A stretch of 64,000 bases of DNA from Prinia subflava. Taxonomy: Eukaryota > Chordata > Aves > Passeriformes > Cisticolidae. The notes below the pieces were generated by a model that was not told where the DNA came from, ran no database searches, and saw only the letters and a program-made list of their open reading frames with translations. This document shows positions 32,326 to 45,282 of the stretch, one piece after another; the first letter of the stretch is position 1; every line of letters begins with the position of its first letter. The stretch lies in assembly GCF_021018805.1 (NCBI RefSeq), contig NC_086266.1, positions 7,502,001-7,566,000 on the forward strand. The letters run 5' to 3'. The translations under genes and the position numbers were made by a program.

Positions 32326-32880
32326 AAATTTCTATAAATATAATCTATCAGCTTGCAGCGTTACCCAAATGGTGCATGAAATCACCCAATGGCACTGGGC
32401 CAGCATCAGTGACCTGCAATTATTGCAGATTTACCCTGCTCAGTGCAGGCACTGAACGGAGAGGACTTTTTCCTTCAACAGGCACCGAGGCCTGATCACC
32501 TCATAATGATTAGAAACCACAATAAACCAAACATTTCACCAGCCAGCTGGATTATTAACCTGCTTCCACTGGATATTCACAAGGACAAAAGCAGCAGATA
32601 ATATTCCATTCTGGATTCTCACTCATAATGAACTAATGTGGCAAATTAATGATACAGACACTTCCTTCCAGAGAGCTGCTGCCATTCCAGGAATCTGGAT
32701 TGTCCAGGACAGGTGTGGGCAGTGCAGTGGGTTACAGGGCTCCAGTGGAAATCCATGCAGAAATCCCTGGAAGCACAGAGCCCCAGGACTCCCTGCCCCA
32801 TCCCCACTGCCCCGCTCGGCAGAGCAGCTCCGTTCCCGCAGGACCTGTCCCTTCCCTGCCCCCTGAGCTGTTTCCAGCCC

Positions 32881-33592
32881 TGTGCAGTGTCACACCTGTG
32901 CAGTGTCACACCCCTGTGCAGTGTCACACCTGTGCAGTGTCACCCTCCTGTGCAGTGTCACACCTGTGCAGTGTCACACCCCTGTGCAGTGTCACCCCAT
33001 GCAGTGTCACACCCCAGTGCAGTGTCACACACCTGTGCAGTGTCACACCCCTGTGCAGTGTCACCCTCCTGTGCAATGTCACACATGTGCAGTGTCACAC
33101 CCCTGTGCAGTGTCACATCCCTGTGCAGTGTCACACCTGTGCAGTGTCACACACCTGTGCAGTGTCACCCCTGTGCAGTGTCACACCTGTGCAGTGTCAC
33201 ACCCCTGTGCAGTGTCACACCCCTGTGCAGTGTCACACCTGTGCAGTGTCACACACCTGTGAAGTGTCACCCCTGTGCAGTGTCACCCTCCTGTGCAGTG
33301 TCACCCTCCTGTGCAGTGTCACACCTGTGCAGTGTCACCCCTGTACAGTGTCACACCCCTGTGCAGTGTCACATCCCTGTGCAGTGTCACACCCCTGTGC
33401 AGTGTCACACCTGTGCAGTGTCACACCTGTGCAGTGTCACACCCCTGTGCAGTGGTACATTCCCAGCACTGTCACATTCCTGTGCACTGTGACATTCCCA
33501 CTCTGTGCAGTGTCACACCCCTGTGCAGTGTCACACCCCTGTGCAGTGTCACACCCCTGTGCAGTGTCACATTCCCACGCAGTGTGACACTC
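32881..33592. repeat. Minisatellite, about 40 copies of a 16-18 bp unit
   Basis: The unit is ctgtgcagtgtcacaccc with variants lacking one or two C or having tcc. It fills about 710 bp of the SH3-to-DH intron. The long plus-strand frames rich in CAVSH are repeat translations, not a gene. Confidence 0.97.
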
Positions 33593-33755
33593 CCAGCACT
33601 GCAGGACTCCAGGCTGCATTAGGAGATCGGTGTCTCGTTCCCAGCTCAGGAGGGCCTGTGGTGCAGAGCTCTGCAGAAGTGAAGCAGCAGCAGCCTCCAG
33701 GCTCAGCCTCTCGCAGCCCTCAGGAGGGGCACAGGCTGTCCTGGGCTCTGCCAGC

Positions 33756-33891
33756 CTCCAGGAGGGCTGAGGAGCTGGCAGGAGATGCTGTGTGTCCCCT
33801 GAGCTGTCCCAGCCAGCCCCAGACTCCAGGAGGGCTGAGGAGCTGGCAGGAGATGCTGTGTGTCCCCTGAGCTGTCCCAGCCAGCCCCAGC
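33756..33891. repeat. Tandem duplication of a 68-bp segment
   Basis: The segment starting ctccaggagggctgaggagc is repeated head to tail (33756-33823 and 33824-33891) with almost no change, which suggests a recent event. It lies just right of the 17-bp minisatellite. Confidence 0.9.
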
Positions 33892-36800
33892 CTCTGCCCA
33901 GCCGTGGCAGGGCTGGAATGTGGGTCAGATGCAGTTTGTGGGAAGCACAGACCATCTCCTGTCTCCTCTCCCAGGATGGGGAACAGGACATTTGGCAGCA
34001 GAAGGAAAGGCAGCTGAAGCAATTTGCTTTCTCCTCCTGTGGTCCTACCACCCTTTTCTTCCACAGCCTGAATTTCTCCCTCAGTAATCTGGCTCCAGCC
34101 TCAGTGTCCTTCACACCCTCCAGCCCACAGGCTCTTTGATACCTCCTCTTTCCTCCCTCAAACTTCCCAGAGCTTTAGCAAACCCTCCTCAGCTCTTCCT
34201 CTCTCTAAAACTCTCCATTCCCAGCCTCCAAAATTCCCCTTACCCAAAGTAAGAAACACCCTTTACTCATTTCTGGAAAAGGAGAAAACAGAGGATTCTA
34301 TAGGGACAGCTTCAGGCTCTATATCCCCAAAAAGTGAACAAGAACAGCTCTAGGGAACAGGCCCTGTGCTCCCTCCCCTGCTCGCTGCAATCCCAATGCA
34401 CATTCCCAGGGGCTGGAGCTCCAGCAGAGACCCAAAGCTGCTTGGACACTGCAGCAAACTGTGTGTGCTCCACTCTATCCATCAGAACACTGGGAATGAG
34501 GGCTCAGCCCCCCATCTCCCACAGCCCTGCTGAGTGCTGGTACCTGGAACACACAGGGGGAGGAGCAGAAAGCTCAGAGCTCACTGCACAGCCCTGCCAG
34601 GCTGAGCAAGGGCAGGGCCAGGGAAGGGCTCTGCAGGTTTGTGCCTGCAAGGGGCTGTGGACATTTGTGCCTTTTTTGTCTGACTCCAGGAAAAGCCTCA
34701 AAACTCTGCTTTGGCACCTCCAAACCAGCTTGTCCAGGGAAGGGCACAGTGCCAGCAGTGTGTGACCCTTTGGGGGACCTGTCTGAGCTGCAGGTGGCAC
34801 AGGGAGCCCTGGAATGCTGAAATGCTCCTGGCTTTTTGGAAACCCCAAACTCCTCAGCTCAGCCTGTCCCCAGCAGTGCTGCCCACATGGGGCCCTGCCT
34901 CCAGCACAGCTATTTTTAAGCTGGATTTGCCACGGGAGAATCAAATCTCCTTTAGAAGGCTCTGACTGCAGCAGGCACATCCTGGGCTGTCCATCCAGAG
35001 GTGAGGACACCTCAGCTCCAGCCTTTCTTTGGGAAATCTCACCTTGATGCCCCTGGCTCTGAGGGAATGCTCATGCAAGGGGGAAAAGCAGATGAGTGAT
35101 GGGCTCAACAAGATACAATCAGATTTTACAGGCAAAAAGCAGCAAGGTGGGGAATTACACCTGCAGTACAGAGCAGGCACAACTGAAAGCTCAACCCACC
35201 TGCCCAGTAAAGGCACAAGCTGCAGGCACTGGGACCAGGCTCTGGGTTCAGAGTCTCCTTCTCCACAGCACCTTAAAAGCTCACTCCAATTTATCCAGCA
35301 CTTTTCCTTTAGCAGCAGAAAATAAAGTGGGTCAAAGGCAGCTTTTCGGCAGGAAAATCAATCTAAAATTACAACACTTGGGGGAACCAAGGCAGTGGTG
35401 AGAGAGAACACAGAGCACTGCCACCCCTGCACTCCTCCACCCCTGCACCTCCTCCTGGAAGAGGAGACCAGGAAGATTTTATAGCCCCTCCTTGCTCAGG
35501 CCTTGGGAGGACCATTTCTTCCCTCCTTCAGCCACCAGGTATTACAAGAGGCTGCAGTAAAAGCTCCTCAGCCCCAGTTTTGCTCTTTACCTTGGCTTAG
35601 TAACATAAGGAAGGGAGACTGAGCATTGCTGAGGTGAGAAGAAATATATTCTGCAAGCTCAGTCTGGAATCCAAAGAGACTAAGGAGAGCTTTACACAGG
35701 AATAAATCGCCCTCCCTGCCCAGGACAGGGGCACTCTGTCATGTCTCTGAGGAAAGATTCCACTGCACAGCATCCATAAGCGTTACTCTTTTTATTTCTC
35801 TTGCAGTGGAAATATGTCAGAGCCCAAACACAAAGCCATTTGATTTCCTGTGCTTGGAGTGTCTCACCTGGGCTGTTTTGGAGCCTTGATGAGGGGCTCT
35901 GCAATCTAAACTTTGTTTTGAGGCTTGCTGTGCTTTCTAAAGGAGACCTCAAGGTACAACAATGGAATGCACAGGCAGCCCTGGACTGTTATTCTCTGCT
36001 ATAAATCCCTCCCTACCAACACTGAGCCTGTTTCCCTGAGCCAGTGCCAATGTGCTGGTTATGCAAAAACTCATCTGATGTACAGACAGCCCAAGGCTCT
36101 GCCATCCACAGAGGAGAAAAAAGTGGCATTACCACCACAAGAAAATGAAATCTTGTTTGAAACTCTTGCTGTTTTTTTCCAGCTGTACCTCCCAACCTGT
36201 CAAGAGCACTGGAAGCTGACAGGATGTTCAAAGACACCGTGCAGCAACCACGGCTACACCCTGTGGGTGTCCAGTGTGCTCAGAACAGGCACTAAAATAC
36301 ACCACAGACACCTTCATCTGTCTAAACCCAGCTTGTTGCTGGGTCTTAAATTTAGTTCTGGAGTTCTTTGCCACCTTTCTGACTTAGGGCTTTTCATAAC
36401 CTTCTCCCTGAGTGCAGCAGCTCCCTGCAGAAATCATTCACCAGTCCCTGCTGGCTCCAAATTTTAATTCTCCAATGCTGCGCTTTCTCTTCCCCCAAAA
36501 AAACATTGCTTTATCATCCAGTTTCTCCTTGAAAGTTCCTGAGCTCCCAAACCTCCGTGGTTTCCTCTCCTCACCTTCCTTCTATTCATGTCCCAAGCTG
36601 TTTAAGAGGATTAGTGCAGGTGTGAGCAGGGAGACAACAATTGCTGCGTGTGCAGGGAATTCAGGAGCGTTTTTGTTTGCCACCCCTGGCTGTCATGTAA
36701 AGGAGGCCAAGGGAATCAGCAGGTTCCTGTTTTCCTCTCCACTTGCAAATGTGAAGTTCCCTGCTATGAGATTTCATGAGTGCCAAACGCTTTGCCAAAG

Positions 36801-38052
36801 GTTTTCAGATGATCTGGCTGGAGAGCAAGAAGTGTCAGACATCTCATTGCAAATTGGGTTCCCAGCCCAGTTTTGTCCTCAGAAGTGATTCAAAGGACTT
36901 TGAGAGGAACCCAGCTGTGCAGTGGTCTTCTCCTGCACTCCTGTTAGTACTTCCAAGAGGCCTGAAGTCTAAAATATCCTGAAATTAATCCTTTTGGCTT
37001 TATACCTGTCTGGTCTGTCTGACATCCCTCACTTGAATACTATTCATATTCTATGCAACATACTGTTCCCTTTTCCTTCTGTGCTTGCAGAAGAGAAATA
37101 CAGATATAAAGAAAAGCAATTATTTTGCAAGTAAAACTAGATCCACCCAGGCTAAATCAGGCAGTTTTCTGGCATCATCTTAAAAAAGCAGGGCTCCAAG
37201 TACAACAGAGAAAAACGCAGCCTCCTCATGATGTGAGTGATCATCTGCTCTTCTTGCAGTTCTTTCATTTCTTATTCAGCTGCTTTGGAAACCTGAGGGG
37301 CAAAACTTCCCCTCCAGCCTCCCTTCAAGACCTGCAGACCAAATGGGTCAGAGCTCTTGTTTTTAAATATTAATTTTCACTACAACAGCACAGCCAGGCA
37401 TTGCTCCCCTCTGGGAGGGGCAGGTGTCTGCTCCCTGCCTGCCCTCAGTAAGGGATTCCCACATGGAATAGCCAAGGCAGCCTCTTGCAGAGCTGATGGA
37501 AGGATTGGTCTCACTGGGACACTGGACAGAACAGGCAAGAAACCTGCCTGGTCAGGCTGCTGTGACCCTCAGCACCAAGGATGAGGATCCAGGATTTGTT
37601 CCAGACATTTGTCTGAGATCCACTGACCCCCCTCTCCTTTGTTCCTCCCAAAGTTTCTAACACCATCCTCCCAGCCTTTGAAAAGTGTAGGGAGAGATGG
37701 GGAATTCAGCCAAGGCAGTGATCCAAAGGGCTGGGGCTCTAAAGACACTGGTTCATTTGGAGTTTTGATGTGTTTTTAAAAAACAGGACAGAGTTTTCCA
37801 GACTGTTCTTAAACCTCCCATGGAAAGTTTGTTTGGACACCACACCAAAGGGCTGTTAAATATTTTCCCCAGAACCACAGAGAAATCAGCACTGGTCAGT
37901 GCACTGAGAGGTTAAACTGGCCCAGAATATTTCAGTGTTTAAATTAAGCAAACAAAATGAGCTTGTTCTCGTTCAGCCCTTCCAGCTGCAGCACAGAGGA
38001 GACGTGCCAGTGGCACAGGTGAGAGTGTTTCTGCAAGAAGGTTTTCACCTCA

Positions 38053-38658
<606 letters not shown>

Positions 38659-39430
38659 TCAGGGCAGGCCTGCAGCCCCAGCTCACACATGCACAGCAGC
38701 ACACGCAGCAAAGCTCGCAGCACACAACACTGCCCTGCCAATTCCACCCCCACGCCTCGCCCTGGGCCATCCCCACTGCCCTCATCCTGCTCCCAGCCAT
38801 GCCAGGCAAGCTCCAGGTGCCCCCAGGAGTCCCCCAGGGCCTGGCACCTCCCCTCCCACCTCCACACATGCACATCTGTCAGGGACAACTCCACTGGCAA
38901 AATGCACAGCTCCCAAAACCACCAAAAACCAGCCATGGTGTCCTGCAAAGGAATTTTCGCTTCAGTGGAAACGTCAGAGGCTTGGGGAGGCTTTCCATGC
39001 AGATCCAAGCAAAGTTAGTGCACGTATTTAGGAGGCTTTTTTTGAAACTGGAGCTGCCCATTTTAGTGCTGGGGATGTACTGACACCCCTCACTTCTGAC
39101 ATGCTGCTGACCTGCCCAGCCCTGGCAGCCCAGCCTAAGCTCTGCCCATGCTGGTCCTGGCTGTGGGGTCAGTCTGCATGGAGCAGACCCTGGACTGGTG
39201 CCAGCCTGGTGTCTGGCAGGACCTCGGGGACACCTCTGCCTGTGGAGCTTATGGGGCCTCAGAACTGCCCCAGCACAGCTCAGCTCTCCTTTGGGTCAGA
39301 CATGAACTCCTGCTCCGTGCTGGCAGGAGGGATCATCCCAACACTGCTGGCTTCTCCAGCCATCCATCCCCGCCCAGGACACCCCTGCTCCTCTGACTGA
39401 CAGCTGTGTGCTTTTAATAGAGTAATAAAT

Positions 39431-39492
39431 TGTGTTTATTATTCCTGCCCACTGCAGGGCAGGAATATGTGTATTATTCCTGCCCACTGCAG
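39431..39492. repeat. Short tandem duplication containing a perfect hairpin
   Basis: The arms tattcctgccc (39440-39450) and gggcaggaata (39457-39467) form an 11-bp perfect inverted repeat with a 6-base loop, actgca. The left arm plus loop is repeated at 39474-39492 (tattcctgcccactgcagg). Confidence 0.85.
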
Positions 39493-42400
39493 GAATTCTG
39501 CCCCAGCAAATACAGATCTTCCCCATACGCTGAGCAGCCTGTCAGAGCCATCCTGGGCCTTGTTCTGCCACTGAGACACCCTGACCACGGACTTGGGCTC
39601 CCTCCAAGTCCCAGTCTGAGCTCACAGGGACCATTCCAGACCTTGTTGTGTGAGGCTTGAGAGCCTCAGCTCGTGGAGGAACACAAAGCACACAGACAAT
39701 GACCCCTTGCCATGGGTAGGCAAGAGCAGAAGCTCTTAATGCAAGTCTGGCTTTCCCAAACCCCTGTTAATCACTGCCTGCACAGTGAGAACTTGAAGGA
39801 GCCCTTCTAGCACAGCTTCAGGTTCTCAGCATCAACAGAGAACATTGAAGCCTTGCAGACAATCCAGTCAACTGATTTACCATTTGCCTTGGACTGGCTT
39901 TCCTTTAAAAACCTGATCTCCTTGGCTTTGGGACAATCACAGCTGCAGTTCCAGCCCTTCAGTTGTAGAGGCAGCCACACAAAGCAGCAAGACCTGTGAG
40001 CTCTGCTGCTTAACCTGGCAGTGCCTTTCATCCTCAAAACCCAGATGGATCCAGTCAGTGGGCAGCAAAGTAAAGCTCTGTTCCTCCCACTTTCACTTTG
40101 ACAAACTGACCCTTCTAATTCACCATCAGCTGTAGAAGAAACCTGTCCCCTTTGTGTGTCATACAGGGGATTTGTCCACACCAGCCTCACAAGGTCCTGG
40201 GACACCAGGCAGAAAACCAAGGCACAGCACAGGCACATCCCCCTCAGGTGGTGGCAGAGGGCACCTCCTGCCCCAGTGAGGGGTTACCCCATATCTGGGC
40301 TTTGGAGACAGAGCTGGAGCGAGCTGGGCACCAGAGGGTCCCACCAAAGCAGCAGCAGCTGCAGTCAGACAGGGCTGGAGCCCCAGCTCGCCCCAGGGCT
40401 GGGCTCAGCACAGCACGGGAGCCACATCTGGACAAGTGACACTTATGGAGACTGGTTTCTGATGGCAGGGCAACAGCTGGATGCTCAGAGGTGTTTCAGT
40501 GCCTCCTCACAACCCCTTGCTCTGCTCCCAGTCAAGGTGCCTGGATGCTCTCACAAATAGGGATCAGTTTAAAGCACAGAGAACGCCAGGACAGATCGAA
40601 GGGATGAGACTTCAGAGCTGAAGAAATACATGATACATCTGAGATCAGGTATCATTTATCTGTTCTTTTGCCAGGACTGAGCCCTCCTCCTTCACCAGTG
40701 CGTCCCATTTGCCATATTTAAGGATGCTGTCCAGGTGTGGTTTCCAGGTAAGGAATTTCTGCCCTTCCAGCCCCCAGCTTTTCCTTCCCCCAGGCATTTC
40801 ACCAGCCTTTTCAGGCTTCCACGTACACTGCCTGCATTTTTCTGGAACACAGATGACCAGAATTGCAAATACTGTTCCCAAAGGGACCTTACCAGAGATT
40901 TGTGGAACAGCATGAAATATTTATTCCAGTGTCACAGAGATCTCCCAGTAATACCTCACATGTCCCCCTTCCCCATGGCCACCTCCCACCCGTGGCTCAC
41001 AGTGATCCTGCACTCAGCTCCTCTCAGTGAATGCAGCAGAGTACGTTCTCTCTGGCTCAAAAATCAGTTTTCTTGTCAAAAAATGAATCGGGTTGGCCTG
41101 ACACTTGTTCCTTTTGTTAATGCCATTGGGTATTTTAGTCCCTTTTGCACTGATGAGGAACCAGGAACAGAGCTATTACGCAGGAGCCGTGTTCCTGCTG
41201 CTTCTGCTTCAGCTGACAGAAACTCTGCTGTCACTTCACACACAGCCAGTTCTGGGCACAAACTGCCACAGAAACGTCACTGAGCCCAAACTTCAGAGGG
41301 ACTGTGCTTCAAACCCTCCCAGCCTACTTAGCAAAAACCCATTCCAAAGCCTGAGGCACAAATGCCAGCTGTGAGGAGCAGGGCTTGGCCAGCGGTGAGG
41401 GCTGGCAGGGACAGCACAGGGACACACAGGGGGTCACACCTCAGCCTTTGTGTAACACACAGGACTGGCAGGGGCTTTCAGGGGATGGCAGGAGCTGGGG
41501 TGGCTTTGCAAGGTGCTTCTTCATCTCAAGGAGGTCTCCAAGTCCTTGGTTCTCACTGATCAGTGCCAGTGATCAGTGCCAGGTCCAGCCCAGCGCCTGG
41601 TCCTTGCTCTCGGCCCAAGGAAGGGATCCACAGCCCAGGAATCCTCCAAGCAAGCCTTGGCCTTTTGGAACACAAATCCAGCTCAGCCTGTACCAAAAGG
41701 ACGGCGAGAACTGGAGCTGCAGCCATCCCACGTGCTGAGCCCATTGAGAGAATGTCAGGGCCCCAAATGAAAAGATCCAGTTTAATTTATCTTGCAAGAC
41801 ATCTTGCTGCATCCGTGGAGCCGTCCGGCTCTCTCAGGGCAGGGTTATGGAGACAGAACCTGACATCTGCAGCAGCAGGAGATGACAAACTGGAGAAAGG
41901 TCAGCATGAAATATTATTTTCTCAGAGAATTCATCACAGGAGCTCTTCATTCCAGAAAGTTCACTTCTCTCAGCTTCAAAGCTGGGCTTAGTGCTGTGGT
42001 CAGGGATATTCAGCCAAAGACCTTGAAAGGAACTTCTCTGCCATAAAGACAGATTCCCCCACACTGCAGCTGGACTCCCTGATAGCCAGTGAAGGGAAAG
42101 AGACACATCTGGAGTGTGATTCATCCCAGCTATTTCAGCAATCTACCTTCCAGCCAGGTGAATCATGCCCTAGAAATCACTCTGTGTTTAACTGGCTGAG
42201 GCAGAAGTTTACATTTCCCACATCTTAATGTTCATCCCATCTATGGTTTGGCCTTTGCCAAAACCAAAGAATGGAATTTAGGAATAATAATCACTATAGG
42301 AACAGTCATATATTAAAGCACACTCTCCCAGACACAGCAGTTTTCTTAGGGTGAAGGTTGATGGAAATAAAGTTATATTCTCTGTACCAACCAGAAGAAT

Positions 42401-45005
42401 TCACAAAATCTTAGCCTTGTAAATTCACAAAAATTAGAACTTGGATACTTGGGAAAGTCCTAGCCATAGGAAAAGAGAAGCAGCAAGAAGAACTGCAGCA
42501 GGTGATGAGGACATTCAGTCTGACATCCCCTGAACACTGCCTGTCTGCCAGGTGGAAGTCCTGCTTCCTATTAAAATCAATTATTCTTGTCAGTTGCTTG
42601 TTCAAAGTAAAGAGCCCAAAGAGAAAATTCCTCAATGCTTTCACCTCGTAACATCAGTGCAGAAATGCCCAGGAGCATTTGGGAACTACAGACCTGAGAA
42701 TAATGTTTCCTGCTCCACAGGAGCCTGCAGAGCACTTTTGGGGGTGGAGGAAAAACTTTCTCAGTGGGCAGAAGAGCAGATTAACTCTTGGGGAGTTGTG
42801 TGGGCTGGGCACCAGGCACTGGTCCAACAAACACCCAGCCACGGGCAAAGGGAATTCCAGGGCACAGAGAGGAGGGGCTTCCACATCCCAGCACCACAAA
42901 CAAACAGATTTAATGAGGAAAAGAAAAAGGGCTAGAAGACAAGGCTCTCTCTAATTCCATGCACGGTGGTAAGCACACTAAGAACAGGGTGCATTAGCCC
43001 TGAACCACCAGGATCAGAGCCTCAGCATTCCCAGGGGTTTTCCCCACAGGTTTCCACAGCAAACCTCCAGTAACTCAGTCACAAACCCTCCCCCTACAGC
43101 TGCTCCTTCAAGACACTCCCAACACTCCAGCACAACAGGTGAATGCTCTGCAACAGCGAGCACGGCCAGCAGCAAGGAAGGAAACTATTCCTGCTGAAGG
43201 GCTTGGAGGATTCTGCTTTTTCTTCCCACCTGGTGTCATTTCCAGGATGGAATGTGGCCACTGGCAATAAAGAAATACATTAGAGGTGGTGCCAAAATAA
43301 AATGTCAACATCAACAAACAGTAAAAAAGGGGTTTAGGGGACTCTGCAAGGCCCTCCCTGTGCCAGGGCTGCTGAACTCTGTCCTCACCAGTGCTGGGAA
43401 AGCTCAGAAAGGTCCATCTGGCCAAAGATCCCCACTGCCTCCCTCTCCCCTTGCACTTTCCAAAGCCAAAGGGCTTTAATGTGACATTAATGCCACAGGG
43501 GAGCTTCCAAGTAATACAAAGGAGGTGCTCAAAAGTGGGAGTTTGACTCCAGATTTTACATTTTCTTTCCCGACCATGCCTTTGTGGCACATTTATCAAG
43601 ACCAAAAACTGCCCCCATCAAAGTAAACAGGAAAATAAAGAACAAAAGGGATAACAGGAACAGCTCCCAGTTACAGGACCTGGTGGAATCTGTCTGACCC
43701 TGTTACTGGAGCAGGTCTGGAGCTAATCCACACGAGCCAACGGAGAGGAAGGGAGGGGAGGCCTCTCAGAGTCTGTATCCACAGCACATCCTGGGGAAAA
43801 AAGCCCAGGAACACACCTAGGATGGCTTCCCAAAGCCCAGAGTGACCTCTGAGCCAGGGTTACAGCTTCTCCCCAGCCACTGAGGGTTTGACTCTCTGAG
43901 CCATGACCCAGTCGCGTCCCTGCAGAGGGACTTTGCTCCAGCTCCACATGACAGCACCAACTGGAAAATTATTCTGGGGAATGGGTGAGCCTCTGCCTCC
44001 AATCTGTGCATTTTCTCTGGCTCTGCTCGCTTCCCAAGCCAGGATGCACAAGTGGACAAGAACATCTGCTCCACCTCAGCCCCTGCCTGCAGTGAGGCAG
44101 CCAAGGACTGAGCATCTTTGAGTGAAATCAGCCACTACTGCAACATTCTGCTAAATATTCCAAACTCATCAGCACTTAGTGGCTTCTTATGGGCCAGCTT
44201 GAAGAAGAAATCTGGGGCTTAGTGGACCCTGGAGACTGAAATGGGCACAAAAGAGCCATTCAAACCACTCTCACCTGTCCATACCTCTTCCAGGGATACA
44301 TAATTACTGCAAGCCCACAAGATTCCACCCTGAGTTTTCAGCACAGAGCTTCTCACTGACCCAAAATGCACTTTTTTATGAAGAGTCACATTCCCCAAAA
44401 CCCCTAAATAAATCTTTCATCATTCACCATCTGTTTAGAAAACTTCACAGACCTCAAAGTTTCCAGGACCATGGTCTCTGAACATGAATAATCTTAAGGC
44501 AGGAAAGTGTTTCTCTATTAGATCATTTATTACTGCATCAGTAGAGTTGTAACAGTAAAACACGAGAGCTCTGGGTAGTTCCCTTTCAAATCAGCGTTAC
44601 ATAAGCTGTGCCCTCCTCCACAGGAGCAGGATGCAGGAATAGGAGCAGGCTGGGAGGGGAAGAGGGAGAAATGTGGTGAGTGGATGCCATTTGTTCAGAT
44701 TGTTCTGGCACAAAGATGCCCTTTATTCAGACAACATAAAAGCCCTGTAAAATCACTACAGCATTGCCCACACTGTGTTCACCAGGCCCCTCCACAATGG
44801 AGGCAGCCCAAACAGCTTCAAAGGAGGATACACAGAGCTGGTGTTCAAAGAAATCAGTGCTGGGGGGAAGGACAGGACACAGCAGAGCTCCACAGATCCC
44901 CAGCCAAGGGAGGGCACTGCCCTGCTCCCCGTGATCCCAGAGGGAAGGCACCTCACACTGCTCCACAGGCTGCTGGGGCTGGGGGTGTGCTGTGACCCCC
45001 AGATC

Positions 45006-45282
45006 CCCCTACAGCTCTGCTGGGATTCACTCCCTGAACTCCCAGCACAGCCATGCCCATGGAGTGAGGAGGGGAGCAGTGCATCCCGTGTTTCAGTCCC
45101 ACGTCCTGCTGCTTCTCCCAGCCAGGACAGGGTCCTGGTGGGACTGGGAGTCTGCTGTCACCTCCTAGGTCCCTCCACAGCTCTGCTGGGACCCACTCCG
45201 TGCCCATGGAGTGAGGAGAGGAGCAGTGCATCCCATGCCTCAGTCCCACATCCTGCTGCCTCCCCCAGCCAGGACAGGGTCA
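45006..45282. repeat. Tandem duplication of a segment of about 110-130 bp
   Basis: The stretch cagctctgctggga, then gcccatggagtgaggag and gagcagtgcatccc to cagccaggacagggtc occurs at 45010-45133 and again at 45177-45282. The two copies differ by a few substitutions and one indel. Confidence 0.85.

Noticed and set aside
32649..33587. Plus-strand open frame of 312 residues rich in CAVSH
   Set aside because: It is the translation of a 17-bp minisatellite whose unit has no stop codon.
32881..33592. CRISPR-like regular direct repeats
   Set aside because: The units are directly adjacent with no unique spacers, and the genome is a vertebrate's; it is a minisatellite.
35925..36467. Plus-strand open frame of 180 residues
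   Set aside because: No recognisable domain, no splice or promoter context and no similarity that I can name.
40850..40985. Possible old CR1 fragment in reverse orientation (gatgaccagaattgcaaata region)
   Set aside because: There is only loose similarity to a CR1 internal region; too weak to call by eye.
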